Part shown: positions 22,656 to 33,928 of the stretch, piece by piece
How positions within the stretch are numbered: the stretch's first letter is position 1
How the letters are laid out: each line of letters starts with the position of its first letter
NCBI GenBank assembly: GCA_907164885.2
Contig: OU015493.1
Span: forward strand, 121,010,193-121,074,192
Length of the DNA stretch: 64,000 nt
DNA from: Dolomedes plantarius
Taxonomy: Eukaryota; Arthropoda; Arachnida; Araneae; Dolomedidae
Direction: 5' to 3'
Notes under the pieces: model-generated
Databases searched by the model: none
Told to the model about the DNA's origin: nothing
Seen by the model: the letters and a program-made list of their open reading frames with translations, nothing else
Translations under genes and position numbers: made by a program

Positions 22656-23610
22656 CATAGTTTAGAGAATGAGCCTACATACTAATTTTTTATCCCTTTT
22701 TCTTTTAAAGGATTGTCAAAATACTGATGTCAGTTGTATTATTATGATGTGATGAAGATAAAAATCTTTGAGTTTTGATTCAAAATAGTTGGCAATGATG
22801 TCATGTAATTATTTTTTTAACAAATTCGTAATTTTTGATGTGAATTTCACTGCTCAAGGTCAAAGCTTTTTCATTAATTTATACTTTTTGATAACTTTTT
22901 CTCTATGTTATTATTGCCCAATGCTTTTGTTTAAAAAAAACCCTTGCAAAACTTTTAAGTAGGGATTTAGAGATAGTGACTTTATATATATTATAATTAT
23001 TCATAGTTTTAAATTGTATTTATATATCTCTTTTCAAACTTTTATTCTTGACTGTTAGTATATTTTACACGTTTCCCTTTCTTTACAGAATAAATTTTAT
23101 AATGTAATATACTAAGATGAATGATAATAAGGCTAGAGAGTCATAAATAGAGATATACCATTGATACCAAATTAATTTAAAGCATCATAAATTTTCAGGT
23201 CTGCTCATAATGATAAGTAGTTATCTTAAGTCCTGTATTGAAATTGTCTAACTCAGTTATCAAAGATTTTATGCCATGTTCTTGTTCAGATTGGAAATCT
23301 CTCTATTTTTATTTGAAATTCGGTTTTTCTCTTCCAGTTAGAAATTTTCAAGCACAGTTTTAGTAAAAAATGCTTAATGTAGTCAGCAAGAAAAATAATT
23401 TTGAATATAATCAGTATTTTTCTAATTATATATATATTTCAGAATTGTATAATCTTTTGTCATATAGTATATTTCTAGATATAGTTTTATATATTGGAAT
23501 TGTTTTTGACTAAACATTCAGTAGTTCATAACACCAATCTTCTAGTTCTTTTTCTTATTAAGCTTTGCAACTTTAAAATATTTTGTCACTCACAAAATTT
23601 TAACTTGCAG

Positions 23611-23991
23611 GTTGAAAGGTATGATCCTCACTCTGGACAATGGATTCCAATGCCTTCAATGATGAGTAAACGCTGTCGGCTTGGTGTTGCCACTTTAAAT
23701 GGCAAAATCTATGTTTGTGGTGGATATGATGGTTCAGGATTTCTCATGACAGCTGAAGTATATAATCCTGCCACCAGACAATGGTCTTTTATTGCTCCCA
23801 TGAATGTGATGAGAAGTCGTGTAGCATTAGTGGCTAACTGTGGTAAACTGTATGCAATTGGTGGCTATGATGGAGTTACGAATCTTAGCACTGTTGAAGT
23901 TTATAATCCTGAAAAAAATCAATGGGACTTTGTGGCATCAATGTGTGCTCATGAAGGCGGAGTGGGTGTGGGAGTTATTCCATCCATATGA
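23611..23991 (+). CDS. KLHL18: KLHL18 last exon: Kelch repeats 4-6 and stop
   Basis: The acceptor is cttgcag/GTT at 23611. Residues 403-528 read VERYDPHSGQWIPMPSMMS, then KRCRLGVATLNGKIYVCGGY, EVYNPATRQWSFIAPMNVM, RSRVALVANCGKLYAIGGYD and NQWDFVASMCAHEGGVGVG, then the stop at 23989-23991. HEGGVGVG is the hallmark end of KLHL18, where the last strand closes the propeller. The upstream open frame from 23494 is intronic. The protein ends five residues or so short of the vertebrate one. Confidence 0.96.
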   Translation, partial: VERYDPHSGQWIPMPSMMSKRCRLGVATLNGKIYVCGGYDGSGFLMTAEVYNPATRQWSFIAPMNVMRSRVALVANCGKLYAIGGYDGVTNLSTVEVYNPEKNQWDFVASMCAHEGGVGVGVIPSI

Positions 23992-25934
23992 AAATAGTTG
24001 TCCTTAGAGAAATATATCTATTTTTAGATCAGGCTATGTATTATAGACTTATTGGTATGTATTTAATACTGCAAGCTATGAATAAATCATTACCAGAAGT
24101 TTTTATTTTCTGGGGGGACTGAGCAGGATTTGGTTTCCCCAATGTTAGAGAGAGAAAGATCAATAGATTAAGTTTTTCTAATAAAATTCAACTTATGAAT
24201 TTTAACTATTTTTTTACTTGAAACATCATGAATAATATACATTTAGTATCAAGTTTTAATATACTCATCTAACATCTGTAATCCTTACTTATTTATCTGA
24301 AACTAACCTGACTTTATTTATCCCCATTAGAAATTTGTCATACAAGATTTTTAGAACTATCTAATTTTAATTTTTGTGCAACACTTTTAGAATAAAAATA
24401 ATCTTTCACTAATTAGGATAGTTCATAATGGGGTATATCAAAGTTATATATTTAATACTAAATAACACTTATGGTATTTAGTTGATATGAGACTTCCTTG
24501 TAGTAACTACCCTATGAACTTAAATCATTTATGCTGCTTATATATATATATTTTTTTATAAATCAATGATTTTGTGGGTGTGTGAAAATGTTATTCTTCT
24601 AAATATGCATCAGTGATTAAGATTCAGTCTGGAGATGGTTTCATAGAAGCAGAAGAGTATATCTTAATTTTTGTAAATTACTTTAATGTAAATGCTTCAC
24701 CAGAAATCAAAGAATATTATGCAAATTCTAGTTTTAACCATGATATACTTAATTTATTTTACTGGTATACTAATTAAATTAGATATTCAGTATTATTTTC
24801 ATAAGCAGCTTATATTTATTATTATTTATATTGCATATAAGTTTTTAGTTAAAGTGTAAAATAAGTCTTTACATGATGTAAGAGGTGAGGATACTATATT
24901 TAACAATTTGTATCTTTATATTTTTCTAAACTTTCGTACTCTATGTAGCTTTTCATTACCAAGCTTAAGATGTATTTAAGAAAAATGGATATCGCTTAAA
25001 TGAATTCTGTTTAATGTATTCTAATTATCTGAAGAGTGGACATTATTATAGATTTTAATGATTTAAAGAAATCCATAATACTGCATGCTGCAAAAAATAT
25101 ACTTTATTTTCTGAGAAAAAGAAAAAATATTCACAAATGTATCTAGTTTGAATTAGGAGAAGCTTTACTTTACATAAGTTGCTTTTGCAAAGATTGTTTT
25201 ATTTAAAATTTTCATGTTATTTCTCATATGTGTATTTAAAAAAAATGGATTATTTTTACTGATAACTTGTTGAAAACTTATAGAAAATATGGTTAATTTC
25301 ACTGTAAAAATTGAGTCAAAATTCTTGAAATATATTTGCTTCATCACTGATTGTTTACATAATCAATATGTAAAAAAGAATAGCTGCACAGAAAAGTACA
25401 TGCTTTTGGACTATTTCTTTTGGACTATTTTCATAAATTTTATTTACATTGTAAGTCTATGCAGTATAAAATATTCTAGTCTGTATATTCTATGTAGCTC
25501 TTTGTGTGTCAATAACAATATATTGCTTGTTACAAAATTCATGTGACTGAATTGATTTCATATATTTTCTTGTTGTCTTGTTTTTGTTTAGATGAATTGT
25601 ATGTTTTAGTTTAGATGTTAATGCAGTCAATATTTTTTTAGCTGATTGCATTAATGCAGTTTTCACGTATCTTAGCATATGTAATTAATGCAAGTGTGTT
25701 TATATATACCTTATCACCTATTTAATCTCTTAATTTTCATTCAGTTACCTTGCATCTGCCTTTATAACTGAGGAAGAAACAATGAGCCAAGTTGGCATGT
25801 ATTTATATTAGGTATTTTTGTTCTGTAAGCTCGTAGTATATGTGGCAGGGAGAAAGCAATATTTATTTGTACTATGGATAACATAACTCTGATCCCATAA
25901 CATAGTCATAACATGGGTGCTTTTTTAAAGTAAA
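23992..25934 (+). other. KLHL18 3' untranslated region and 3' flank
   Basis: AT-rich sequence after the KLHL18 stop. The first AATAAA is 90 bases after the stop. Small frames here have no recognised similarity. How far the 3' UTR extends cannot be judged from sequence alone. Confidence 0.5.
24081..24086 (+). terminator. Candidate polyadenylation signal of KLHL18
   Basis: AATAAA lies 90 bases after the stop codon, with a T- and G-rich stretch (ttttattttctgggggg) about 20-35 bases later. Other AATAAA hexamers occur further on, so the site used is uncertain. Confidence 0.4.
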
Positions 25935-25936
25935 TA

Positions 25937-26475
25937 CAGTGGAGTCCCGATAACCCAAATTTCAGTAATCCGAAAGTCCACTTAATCTGAAACCAAAAGT
26001 CAAAAAGAACTAAGGTTACAATAAAACTACAGTGATACTAAGCAATATAAAGTATATTTCTGAAAATTACAAGAAAATTCAAAGTTAGACAACAGTAGTA
26101 TAATAAAGTAGGACACAGTAGAATAAACATGTGTTTATGCTAATGCTAAACTGACACTAACAGTAATGACGCACCTCTCCAACTGTCGAGCACTGTGATG
26201 TATTGTTAGAACAACTTACACTCTACTGTACTGTACTAGGCAGTGTTCCGTTCTCTTATCACCCATTTCGTCCCGAGATTTGGTTATGTGTAGACAGACC
26301 TTATAAAATAAACTGTGTAATCACACGTAATATGTAATATTTATGTAATCACACGTAATATGTAATATTTATGTAATCACACTTTATTATGTAATTTAAG
26401 TTTATTTTGATTATGATTTTGCTTAATCCGAAAAGAGTCTGGTCCCAGTCATTTCGGATTATTGGGACTCCACTG
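25937..26475. mobile_element. Tigger-type MITE flanked by TA, with internal 28-bp repeats
   Basis: Ends CAGTGGAGTCCCGATAA (25937) and TTATTGGGACTCCACTG (26475) are flanked by TA at 25935-25936 and 26476-26477. Inside, a 28-bp unit starting gtaatcacacgtaatatg recurs at 26317, 26345 and, partly, 26373. The element is 539 bp with no coding frame. Confidence 0.85.
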
Positions 26476-26477
26476 TA

Positions 26478-27498
26478 TTTCTTTGTGTTTTTATACTAAA
26501 TTTGCTTCTTTCTTAGTTTTTGCTTTGACACTTATTAACTAATTAGATGTTAATCTAGGAATGACTCAAAGGATTGCTGTTTGACTTGATTCCCCCTATG
26601 ATAATTAAATATCAGCCTCACCATGATGTTTAAAATTCATTTGACCCTTGTTTATACTGTCCATAGTGAATATTAGAAATGGTATGCATAGAATAATATT
26701 CAAATAGAGCTTTTGATAGTACTTATCTGATGAAATTTGTTTAAATATAAAAGAATATAAAAACAAAAACGTAAAAGGGTTAACTTATTGCTCTATATTT
26801 TTGGTTACCAATCAGTATAGTTGATTTCCCAACTTTTCATTTATTTAGAAGGTTTGCTGGTATTTAATGTTAATTGATGTAACACATATTACTAAAATTC
26901 ATTTTATATATACTTTGTCTTTATTAAAAAAGCTCTCTCTGCTGTCCTATTGGTCCTATTTTTAAGAAATTAAAATATTTAGTTTATATTCTCTCTTAAA
27001 AAACCTGAACCATATCTGAAATCTTTTAACATTTAATTACTGATTTTCACTGACATTACCAAATATTGAGCAACTATGATCTAGTCCCTTTTTTAATAAA
27101 TGACCCTATTTAAAGGATATTACTCTCAATTTTATTTTAATCTGTATGTATGATTATCAACTGCATATAACTGTTTGTAATAAAAATTAAATTTAGTTTT
27201 GTTCAGAGTAAATTTGATGGAATTGCATTATATTCAGCTGATCATAAGGGTTTTTATTAAATTTATATATTTCTTGTGATATATATCTAAAGATAAAAAT
27301 GTTATAAAATGGCTTCAGACATTGGTTTTCACAATTGTAGAGATAAATACTTCCTCCTTTTTTTTCTCTTTTACTCCAGATTGTCCTATGAAATGGTAAG
27401 TTAAATACAATAGATCTCATGTTTGGAATCATGTAGATATATTTATTTGTTACTTGTCTTTTAGTTATGTAATGTATCTATTTTTATTAATGTGTAAC
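26478..27498. other. Intergenic AT-rich stretch, nothing recognised
   Basis: No gene-like frame with similarity, no transposon ends and no conserved motif were noticed. Confidence 0.5.
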
Positions 27499-27764
27499 TA
27501 TGAAATAAATTTCTAGTCTGAAATATATTGTCATGAAAAGCCCAGTGAAAATTTAAAATTTGATTATTATTATTTTTTAAAAATTATTTGAAGAATGTTT
27601 CCCCATATTACATTTATGTAGAAATTGCTATTTGATGCATTTGACTCTCATCGTTACAGCTAATGTATGAATTTATACATGTATCATATAAGATTCAAAT
27701 ACTCTAATAAATAAATTTCTAGTCTTAAATATATTGTCATGAAAAGCCCAGTGAAAATTTAAAA

Positions 27765-27810
<46 letters not shown>

Positions 27811-28047
27811 TTAAAATTTTTTTAAAAATGTTTCCACATGTTATATTTATGTAGAAAGTTTGTATAGAGTTTGCTATTTGATGCATTTGACTCTCATGGT
27901 TACAGCTAATGTATTAATATATACATGTGTCATATAAGATTCAAATACTCTCCACTTTTATAAATGCAATTAAACTATTTCAAAAATATGAAATTTTTTT
28001 CATTTACTCTCTTTATTTGCATTGGTGAGGGAGTGTACAGAAATGTT

Positions 28048-28085
<38 letters not shown>

Positions 28086-28091
<6 letters not shown>

Positions 28092-28234
28092 AACCTCTCT
28101 AAGACGGCCAGTCATGGTTAAAAAAAAAAAATTGCCATCAAATTGAGTTGGATTTCTATATGACAGCCAGCAATGGTTCTGAAAAAAAGAGGACATTTCA
28201 TATTGCTGGGTGGCCGGCTAGAGAAGTTTTACTA

Positions 28235-28235
<1 letters not shown>
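28086..28235. mobile_element. MITE related to the one at 15836
   Basis: Ends agtgaaacctctctaag and ctagagaagttttact are inverted and match the 15836-16026 MITE, with the same inner ggcca words. It lies between two (TA)n tracts, 28058-28085 and about 28244-28312, suggesting insertion into one TA microsatellite. Confidence 0.7.
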
Positions 28236-28316
<81 letters not shown>

Positions 28317-28735
28317 CAGAGAGAGAGAGAGTTGGTAGAGAACTTCTTGATTGTATATACACTTCTCAGTTCCAAAGTTTTGTTGATTATATCACTGTAT
28401 TTATTTTTTTGTGAATGTGAAGAGTTTTTCTGTTTTACAATGTTATTTAATTTCATATATGTTTATCATTTATTTATAAATATAGAGATTTATTGCCAAA
28501 CATTATTTTGGTTTTAACTGCATTTCATGTAATTCTAGCTATCAACTTTTTAAATGTTCTTAAGTCAAGTTAAGTTTCCAGTGATTAAGAATGTTTAATT
28601 AATAACATTGTTTTGAAAAGCCTGGTAAATTTTATATTACTATATTTAAATTATCTGAAAAATATATCCTTAAGCTATGATTATGTAGAAAGTTTAGAGT
28701 TTGCTTTTTAATACATTTGATTTTCTTGGTTACTA

Positions 28736-30265
28736 CACTGGTATAAGAAATTAAGAGAATTTGCAGACTTGATCGATTATCTCTAGAACTACTGTACCGA
28801 TTTTAATGAAATTTGATATGTACATACATTGATACAATACAAAACAAATAACGATTCAATAATTGTAATATACACGCATGATCGTGTATAACACTCATTT
28901 GAGTCGGAAGGTATGAAACAGCGGTTGCAGAATAAACAAAAAAATGGGTTAATTCTTGGTGTTATTTTGCAGCAATCAGTTAATTTCAAATTGTAACAGT
29001 AAAAATGAGTAACCACCAACGTTTAGATGATCGAATGAGGTGGCGAATTCTGAGGAGGCTAGAAGCAGGCCAATCTCAAGTCCAAATTTGTAGAGAGTTC
29101 AATTTAACGCCCAGCGCCGTGTGTAACTTATGGAAACAGTTTCAGGATACCGGATCCATCCAGAGAAAGCCTGGGCAAGGTCGTCCAAGAGCCACGACAG
29201 CCAGAAAAGATCGCCATTTGTCGATTATAGTGAGGCGTAACAGGAGTGCTACAGCTTCTCAGCTCTCTCGTGACTTGTATGCAGCCACAGAAACCCGTGT
29301 ATCAAGGGTGACTGTTTCCAAAAGACCTCATGAGAGAGGGTTGTTTGCAAGAAGACCTGCTGTTTGCGTCCCACTCACTTCTATGAATAGGAGAATCCGT
29401 TTATCATGGTGCAGAGAGCATAGAGATTGGAGTATGGATCAATGGGCGACCGTTCTCTTTACTGATGAGTCCTGGTTCAGCCTAAACACCGATTCTCGCC
29501 GTACGTTCATATGGAGAGAACCAGGGACCCGCTACCTACCCTCCAATGTCCGCGAAATTGACCATTATGGCAAAGGAATTTTAATGGTCTGGGCAGGCAT
29601 GTTGGATGGCCACACACCTCTCCATGTCTTTGAAAGAGGCACTGTGACTGGTGTGAGGTATAAGGATGAGGTCTTGGAGCCCTATGCTCGCCTTTTCAGG
29701 GGTGCAGTTGGTCCTGAGTTCATTTTAATGGATGATAACGTGAGGCCACATAGAGCTCTTCTGGTTGACGAATTTCTAGAGAGTGGGGATATTCGGCGGA
29801 GGGATTGGCCAGCCAGATCTCCAGATCTTAACCCTATAGAGCATGTCTGGGACGCTCTGGGGAGGGGGAGGGCAATTACAACTCGCAACCCCCCTCCGAG
29901 AACCATCCAGGGAATGAAAACAGTGTTGCTGAACGAGTGGGACCAATTGCCACAGGAAATGATAAACTGCCTTATTTCAAGTATGAAATCACGCTGCGAG
30001 ACCTGTATATCTGTAAGAGAGGACCATACCCCCTATTAACCCATCTATTAACCCATTTTTTTTGTTTATTCTACAACCGCTGTTTCATACCTTCCGACTC
30101 CGACGAGTGTTACGTACGATCATGCGTGTGTATCACAATTATTCAATGGTTATTTGTTTTGTATTGTATCAATGTATGTACATATCAAATTTCATTAAAA
30201 TCGGTACAGTAGTTTTAGAGATAATCGACCAAGTCTGCAAATTCTCTTAATTTCTTACACCAGTG
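28736..30265 (+). mobile_element. Tc1-type transposon with long inverted repeats and open transposase
   Basis: Inverted repeats of about 220 bp run from 28736 (CACTGGTATAAGAAATTAAG) inward to about 28955 and from about 30045 to 30265. TA flanks both ends (28734-28735 and 30266-30267). Long inverted repeats of this kind are known in some Tc1 lineages. The two arms differ at only a few positions by eye. It holds one full-length transposase. Confidence 0.93.
29005..30039 (+). CDS. Tc1 transposase, full-length open frame
   Basis: The 344-residue protein is a complete cut-and-paste transposase. N-terminal paired helix-turn-helix: RMRWRILRRLEAGQSQVQIC, then SAVCNLWKQFQDTGSI, then the GRP linker KPGQGRPRATTARKDRH. 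The catalytic domain shows D in VLFTDESWFSL, D in LMDDNVRPHRA and E in SPDLNPIEHVWD, with 34 residues between the last two (DD34E). The end is typical (INCLISSMKSRCETCISVRE). The ATG at 29005 fits the family start. No stop or frameshift interrupts it, and both ends of the element are intact. Several residues differ from commoner forms (MDDN for HDN, DESW for DESR), so activity is not certain. Confidence 0.93.
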   Translation: MSNHQRLDDRMRWRILRRLEAGQSQVQICREFNLTPSAVCNLWKQFQDTGSIQRKPGQGRPRATTARKDRHLSIIVRRNRSATASQLSRDLYAATETRVSRVTVSKRPHERGLFARRPAVCVPLTSMNRRIRLSWCREHRDWSMDQWATVLFTDESWFSLNTDSRRTFIWREPGTRYLPSNVREIDHYGKGILMVWAGMLDGHTPLHVFERGTVTGVRYKDEVLEPYARLFRGAVGPEFILMDDNVRPHRALLVDEFLESGDIRRRDWPARSPDLNPIEHVWDALGRGRAITTRNPPPRTIQGMKTVLLNEWDQLPQEMINCLISSMKSRCETCISVREDHTPY

Positions 30266-30456
30266 TACTTATGTGTTCATTTATATGTGTGTGTGTGAGA
30301 GAAAGAGAGAGTGTTTGAAATAAAATTCAAAATACTCTGCTTTAATAAATGGCTATTAAATTATTTTTTAAAAATTATGAAAAAATCTTTTTGTTTACTG
30401 TCTTTATTTATGATGATTAATGATTAAGGAATCTGCAAAAGTGTTGTGTGTGTGTG

Positions 30457-30496
<40 letters not shown>

Positions 30497-30499
<3 letters not shown>

Positions 30500-31906
30500 T
30501 CATGGACAAAAAAATTAGCGCACCAAGAAATAATTGCGGGATCGTAACGAAACTTGCAATGAAGGTACATGTCGGGGAGATATGCAAATGATTAGAAATG
30601 CAACGTGATTGCGCATTACGTATAGCCGGTAGAGGGCGTTGAACATCGTACTCTGTGGAGTATAAAACAGGTAACCAAAGCTTGTTTGAGTGTGCTGAAT
30701 CATTTACAAAGGAAGAGCTGAGATAGACATGCCATTACGCCGTGTTCGAAGACAATATAAGCAGTTGTCGCAGTTTGAGAGGGGGAGAATCGTCGGGATG
30801 ATTTAAGCTGGGTGGTCAGCTAGGCGAGTAGCTCGTCAATTAGGCCGCTCTGATTGTGTTGTGAGGAGGTGTTGGGACCAGTGGACCCGAGAGATGTCAT
30901 GTACACGAAGGCCAGGCTCAGGACGCCCTCGACAGACCAGTCGTCGAGAAGACCGCCACATCGTAAGAAATGCACGCATACAGCCAACTGCTTCATCGGC
31001 CGCCATCCAGGCACAGGTAGCACCTTCACTAGGGGCTTCTGTGTCTTCTCGAACCATACGAAGGCGCCTGGCTGAAGGCCAGTTGGTATCGCGGCGCCCT
31101 TTACGTGTACTGCCCTTGACGCCCACCCATCGACGCCTCCGTTTGGAGTTTTGCCGCGCACGAGGAAACTGGACTGCAGCGGAATGGAACCAGGTCGTCT
31201 TTAGCGACGAATCCAGATTCAATCTCGGCAGTGATGACAATCGTGTTCGTGTGTGGAGAGCCCGTGGTGAACGCTTCAATCCTACCTTTGCTGTACAGCG
31301 ACACATCGCTCCCACAGCTGGTGTGATGGTATGGGGTGCCATTGCCTACAATACACGGTCACCTCTAGTATTGTTCCGTGGCACCATGACAGCCCAGCGG
31401 TATGTTCATGAAATCCTGCAACCACATGTGTTGTCACTCATGCAACGGCTCCCAGGAGCCATTTTTCAACAAGACAATGCTCGGCCTCATACGGCAAGGG
31501 TGTCACAAGACTGTCTCCGCACTGTTACTACCCTTCTTTGGCCTGCCCGATCCCCAGATTTGTCTCCAATCGAGCATATCTGGGATCATTTTGGACGACG
31601 AGTTGGGCATCCCACGAGTTTGAACGAACTAGAGGCAAGGTTACAGCAAATATAGAACGAAATGTCTCAAGACATCATACAGAACTTGTATGACTCAATG
31701 CCCGATCGTATCGCATCGTGCATTCGCGCTAGAGGGGGTCCAACGGAGTATTAACTCCTCCGTTCTTTTGCCTTTTTCTCTGAAATAAATTATCCTTTTT
31801 CTTTGATTTTCTTATCATTTACTTATATCAAAGTAGTCATTACGTATGTAAAATTTCGTTTCATTTTGACGACTCCTTCTTGGTGCGCTAATTTTTTTGT
31901 CCATGA

Positions 31907-31909
<3 letters not shown>
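30497..31909 (+). mobile_element. Tc1-type transposon inserted in a TA microsatellite
   Basis: Inverted ends CACTCATGGACAAAAAAATT (30497) and AATTTTTTTGTCCATGAGTG (31909) are perfect over 20 bases. The flanks are (TA)n on both sides (about 30461-30496 and 31910-31961), so the exact TA target is ambiguous. The element is 1413 bp with a transposase on the + strand. Confidence 0.93.
30729..31754 (+). pseudogene. Tc1 transposase with two nonsense codons
   Basis: From the ATG at 30729 the frame runs 341 codons with two stops: TAA at codon 26 (30804-30806, probably from GAA) and TAG at 31653-31655 (probably from TGG). Otherwise it is intact: HTH (LSQFERGRIVGM, VARQLGRS), GRP linker (RPGSGRPRQTSRREDRH), and catalytic D in VVFSDESRFNL, D in FQQDNARPHTA, E in SPDLSPIEHIWD. 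The C-terminal tail IASCIRARGGPTEY is typical of this Tc1 branch. No frameshift is present, so decay is recent. Confidence 0.92.
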
Positions 31910-31981
<72 letters not shown>

Positions 31982-32847
31982 TTGATTGATTGATTTATTT
32001 TCATGTTCTTGTACATGTACATGTATGCTGTTCTCAGTTTTAAGTCTTTGACATCTATGACATTGAATTTTTTTTTTTATCAGTATGAAGAGTTCTGTTT
32101 TGCAATGCTGATTTACTTACATATTTTTGTTAGTTATACATATAATTAAGTTCTATTGACAAACCTTATATAAGTTTTACTCTTCATATAATTGTGGTGA
32201 AAATTCTTTAAAAGCACTAAAGTAAAGCTAATTAAGCATTTATTCTTTTGGTAAACAACATTGATCTTTCAGTGGATTTAAAATTGAAACAATGATTTTT
32301 TTTATAAATGTTCAAGGCATTTTACTAAACCTGGAAATAAGTTTGTCATAGATTTGTGATATGAGCTCAATGTTATTAAAAATTATATTTTCTGTTTGTA
32401 AATAATATTAACTTATAACTATAAAAACAGAAATGAATAGTGTGTCACAATAAGTTCTTTTTTCTTTTATTTGAATTCAAGGACTTCAAGGTTCAAAATT
32501 CCTTATGATAGTAATTGTATAGGTACTTTCCCTCATAGGTAAGATCCAAGTCTAAAAAAATTTCTCTCAGATCTATAAGTTTTGTGCTTTTCTTGCTATA
32601 ACTCCCATGGAAATCACATGTTAGAATACTATGAAGAAAGAAAGATTTCATGCTGTTCAGAATTTAAATTGTTTTTTATTTACATTAAAGCATAAGAGCT
32701 CCCTTCATGTTAAATATTAAAATTTTAATCAGTTTAGATTTCTTTCTTTTTAATGTCATTTTGACAATTATAAGTGTGTTATACAAATCTGTTTCATTAT
32801 ATTTCCTAAACATAAATGAATGGTAATAATAAGATGTCTTGATAAAA

Positions 32848-32849
<2 letters not shown>

Positions 32850-32922
<73 letters not shown>

Positions 32923-32936
32923 CATACACACACACA
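32850..32936. repeat. (TA)n then (CA)n microsatellite
   Basis: About 33 TA units are followed by cacatacatacacacacaca and directly by the Tigger element at 32937. Open frames reading alternating I and Y over this tract are artefacts. Confidence 0.9.
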
Positions 32937-33311
32937 CAGTGGAAGCTCGTTAATTCAAACTCAAAGGTTCTCAGAAAAAAGTTCGAATTATCCGAAGTTC
33001 GAACTATCCGATGTTAAGAGAAAATATATAACTTTAAATGTGTATCACTGAAGAAGAAAAATTTCCTTGTATGTATAACCCCAGAAAATATATTATACTA
33101 TGTTATCTAAAATTAAACACATTAAAAAGCAATACAGGCTTACCTTAATCATAAAATGAAGCAGTAGAAAGTAAACTTTAATTAAAAATATGAATTACAC
33201 TTTTGGGAAAAAATGTAAAAGAATGTTTGGTTTTGTTTATGATACCTGCATTGTTCAGCCAGCTTCTCGATTTGAAGTAAACATTTCAATTCATTTTCAA
33301 GAGGAAGGTTC

Positions 33312-33487
33312 TGCCGGGGATGGCCGAATGGCTAAGGCGCTGGCCGTCGGTACCAGAGTCTGTGGGTTCGAGTCCCACAACTGTGGATGTTTGTAGCCAT
33401 TCGGAATCGGCTTTAAGCAGTAGGTCCCTCTCTAATTGCCCTCGTGTAGCAAAAAAATGACCGTAGCGCTCCAAAGCCAAACTAGAC
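33312..33487 (+). mobile_element. tRNA-derived SINE, full-length copy
   Basis: The head is tRNA-Leu/Ser-like: A box TGGCCGAATGGC, B box GGTTCGAGTCC, and a perfect T-stem GTGGG/CCCAC. The body follows with cattcggaatcggctttaag and atgaccgtagcgctcc. It is 176 bp. Target duplication GAAGGTTC lies at 33304-33311 and 33488-33495, and the empty site is visible in the sister Tigger copy near 1937. It is not a functional tRNA gene because the acceptor stem is not completed. Confidence 0.88.
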
Positions 33488-33928
33488 GAAGGTTCCATCA
33501 GAATAAATGCTTTCATAGTTTTAATATAGTCCATTATAGCTTGATCATTAGGACGCTTAACAGTCTCTGCATCCACTTCAGATTTCGATAAGGTCTGTTC
33601 TATTTCATCTTCTCGAATCAGTGTTGCCAACCTTTACGAAGCGCCTCTTCCTAGCGCCATCTCGAAATTCCCCTGTTTCCCCCTAACACCAACTTGAGAT
33701 CCCCTAGACTAGACCTTCCTAAAAGAAATTCTGGTTCCAAATAGGCATCCTGTTTGAGAGAGAAATTGAAATAAATAGAAAATACACACTTACATAATGA
33801 AATGGAGGTTTATTTACGTTTTACATATGTATGGAACTTATCTAATAAAAAAACGCGTCTCGATTGTACAATACTGTCGATTTTTCTAATTTTAAATTTC
33901 GTCGATGTCAGGATAATTATCGAGTATT

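Larger units (their letters stand above)
7168..23991 (+). other. KLHL18: KLHL18 gene locus (eight exons, N-terminal exon not found)
   Basis: Eight exons with AG/GT borders and compatible phases (7168-7298, 7809-7949, 12425-12623, 14343-14637, 15412-15634, 17614-17718, 19379-19490, 23611-23991) join to 528 codons plus a stop. The product aligns with vertebrate KLHL18 from about residue 46 of 574 to the end without gaps of note. Known for the family: KLHL18 is a BTB-BACK-Kelch substrate adaptor for CUL3 ubiquitin ligase, reported to act on Aurora A at mitotic entry and on UNC119 in photoreceptors. The missing 45 or so residues, ending near CDVTLK, must lie upstream in a separate exon. The reading frame is intact throughout, so the gene looks functional. 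Confidence 0.95.
27499..32280. repeat. Tandem segmental duplication carrying different transposons
   Basis: A partial unit (27499-27710), a full unit (27711-28600) and a second full unit (28601-32280) share the same order: gaaaagcccag-type start, ATT repeat or its relic, gtttgctatttgatgcattt, tcaaatactct, a (TG)n-(TA)n tract, a (GA)n run, then gaagagtttttctgttttac-like sequence. With insertions removed, the two full units are both about 740 bp. The first carries the MITE at 28086-28235; the second carries Tc1 elements at 28736-30265 and 30497-31909. A (TTA)n tract sits at 27768-27812. Confidence 0.7.

Noticed and set aside
28232..28456. Open frames of alternating Ile and Tyr (also at 9411, 32685, 32820, 56468)
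   Set aside because: They read through (TA)n microsatellites and are compositional artefacts.
33312..33400. Functional tRNA gene
   Set aside because: A and B boxes and T-stem fit, but the acceptor stem is not completed and the segment is part of a dispersed SINE with target duplications.
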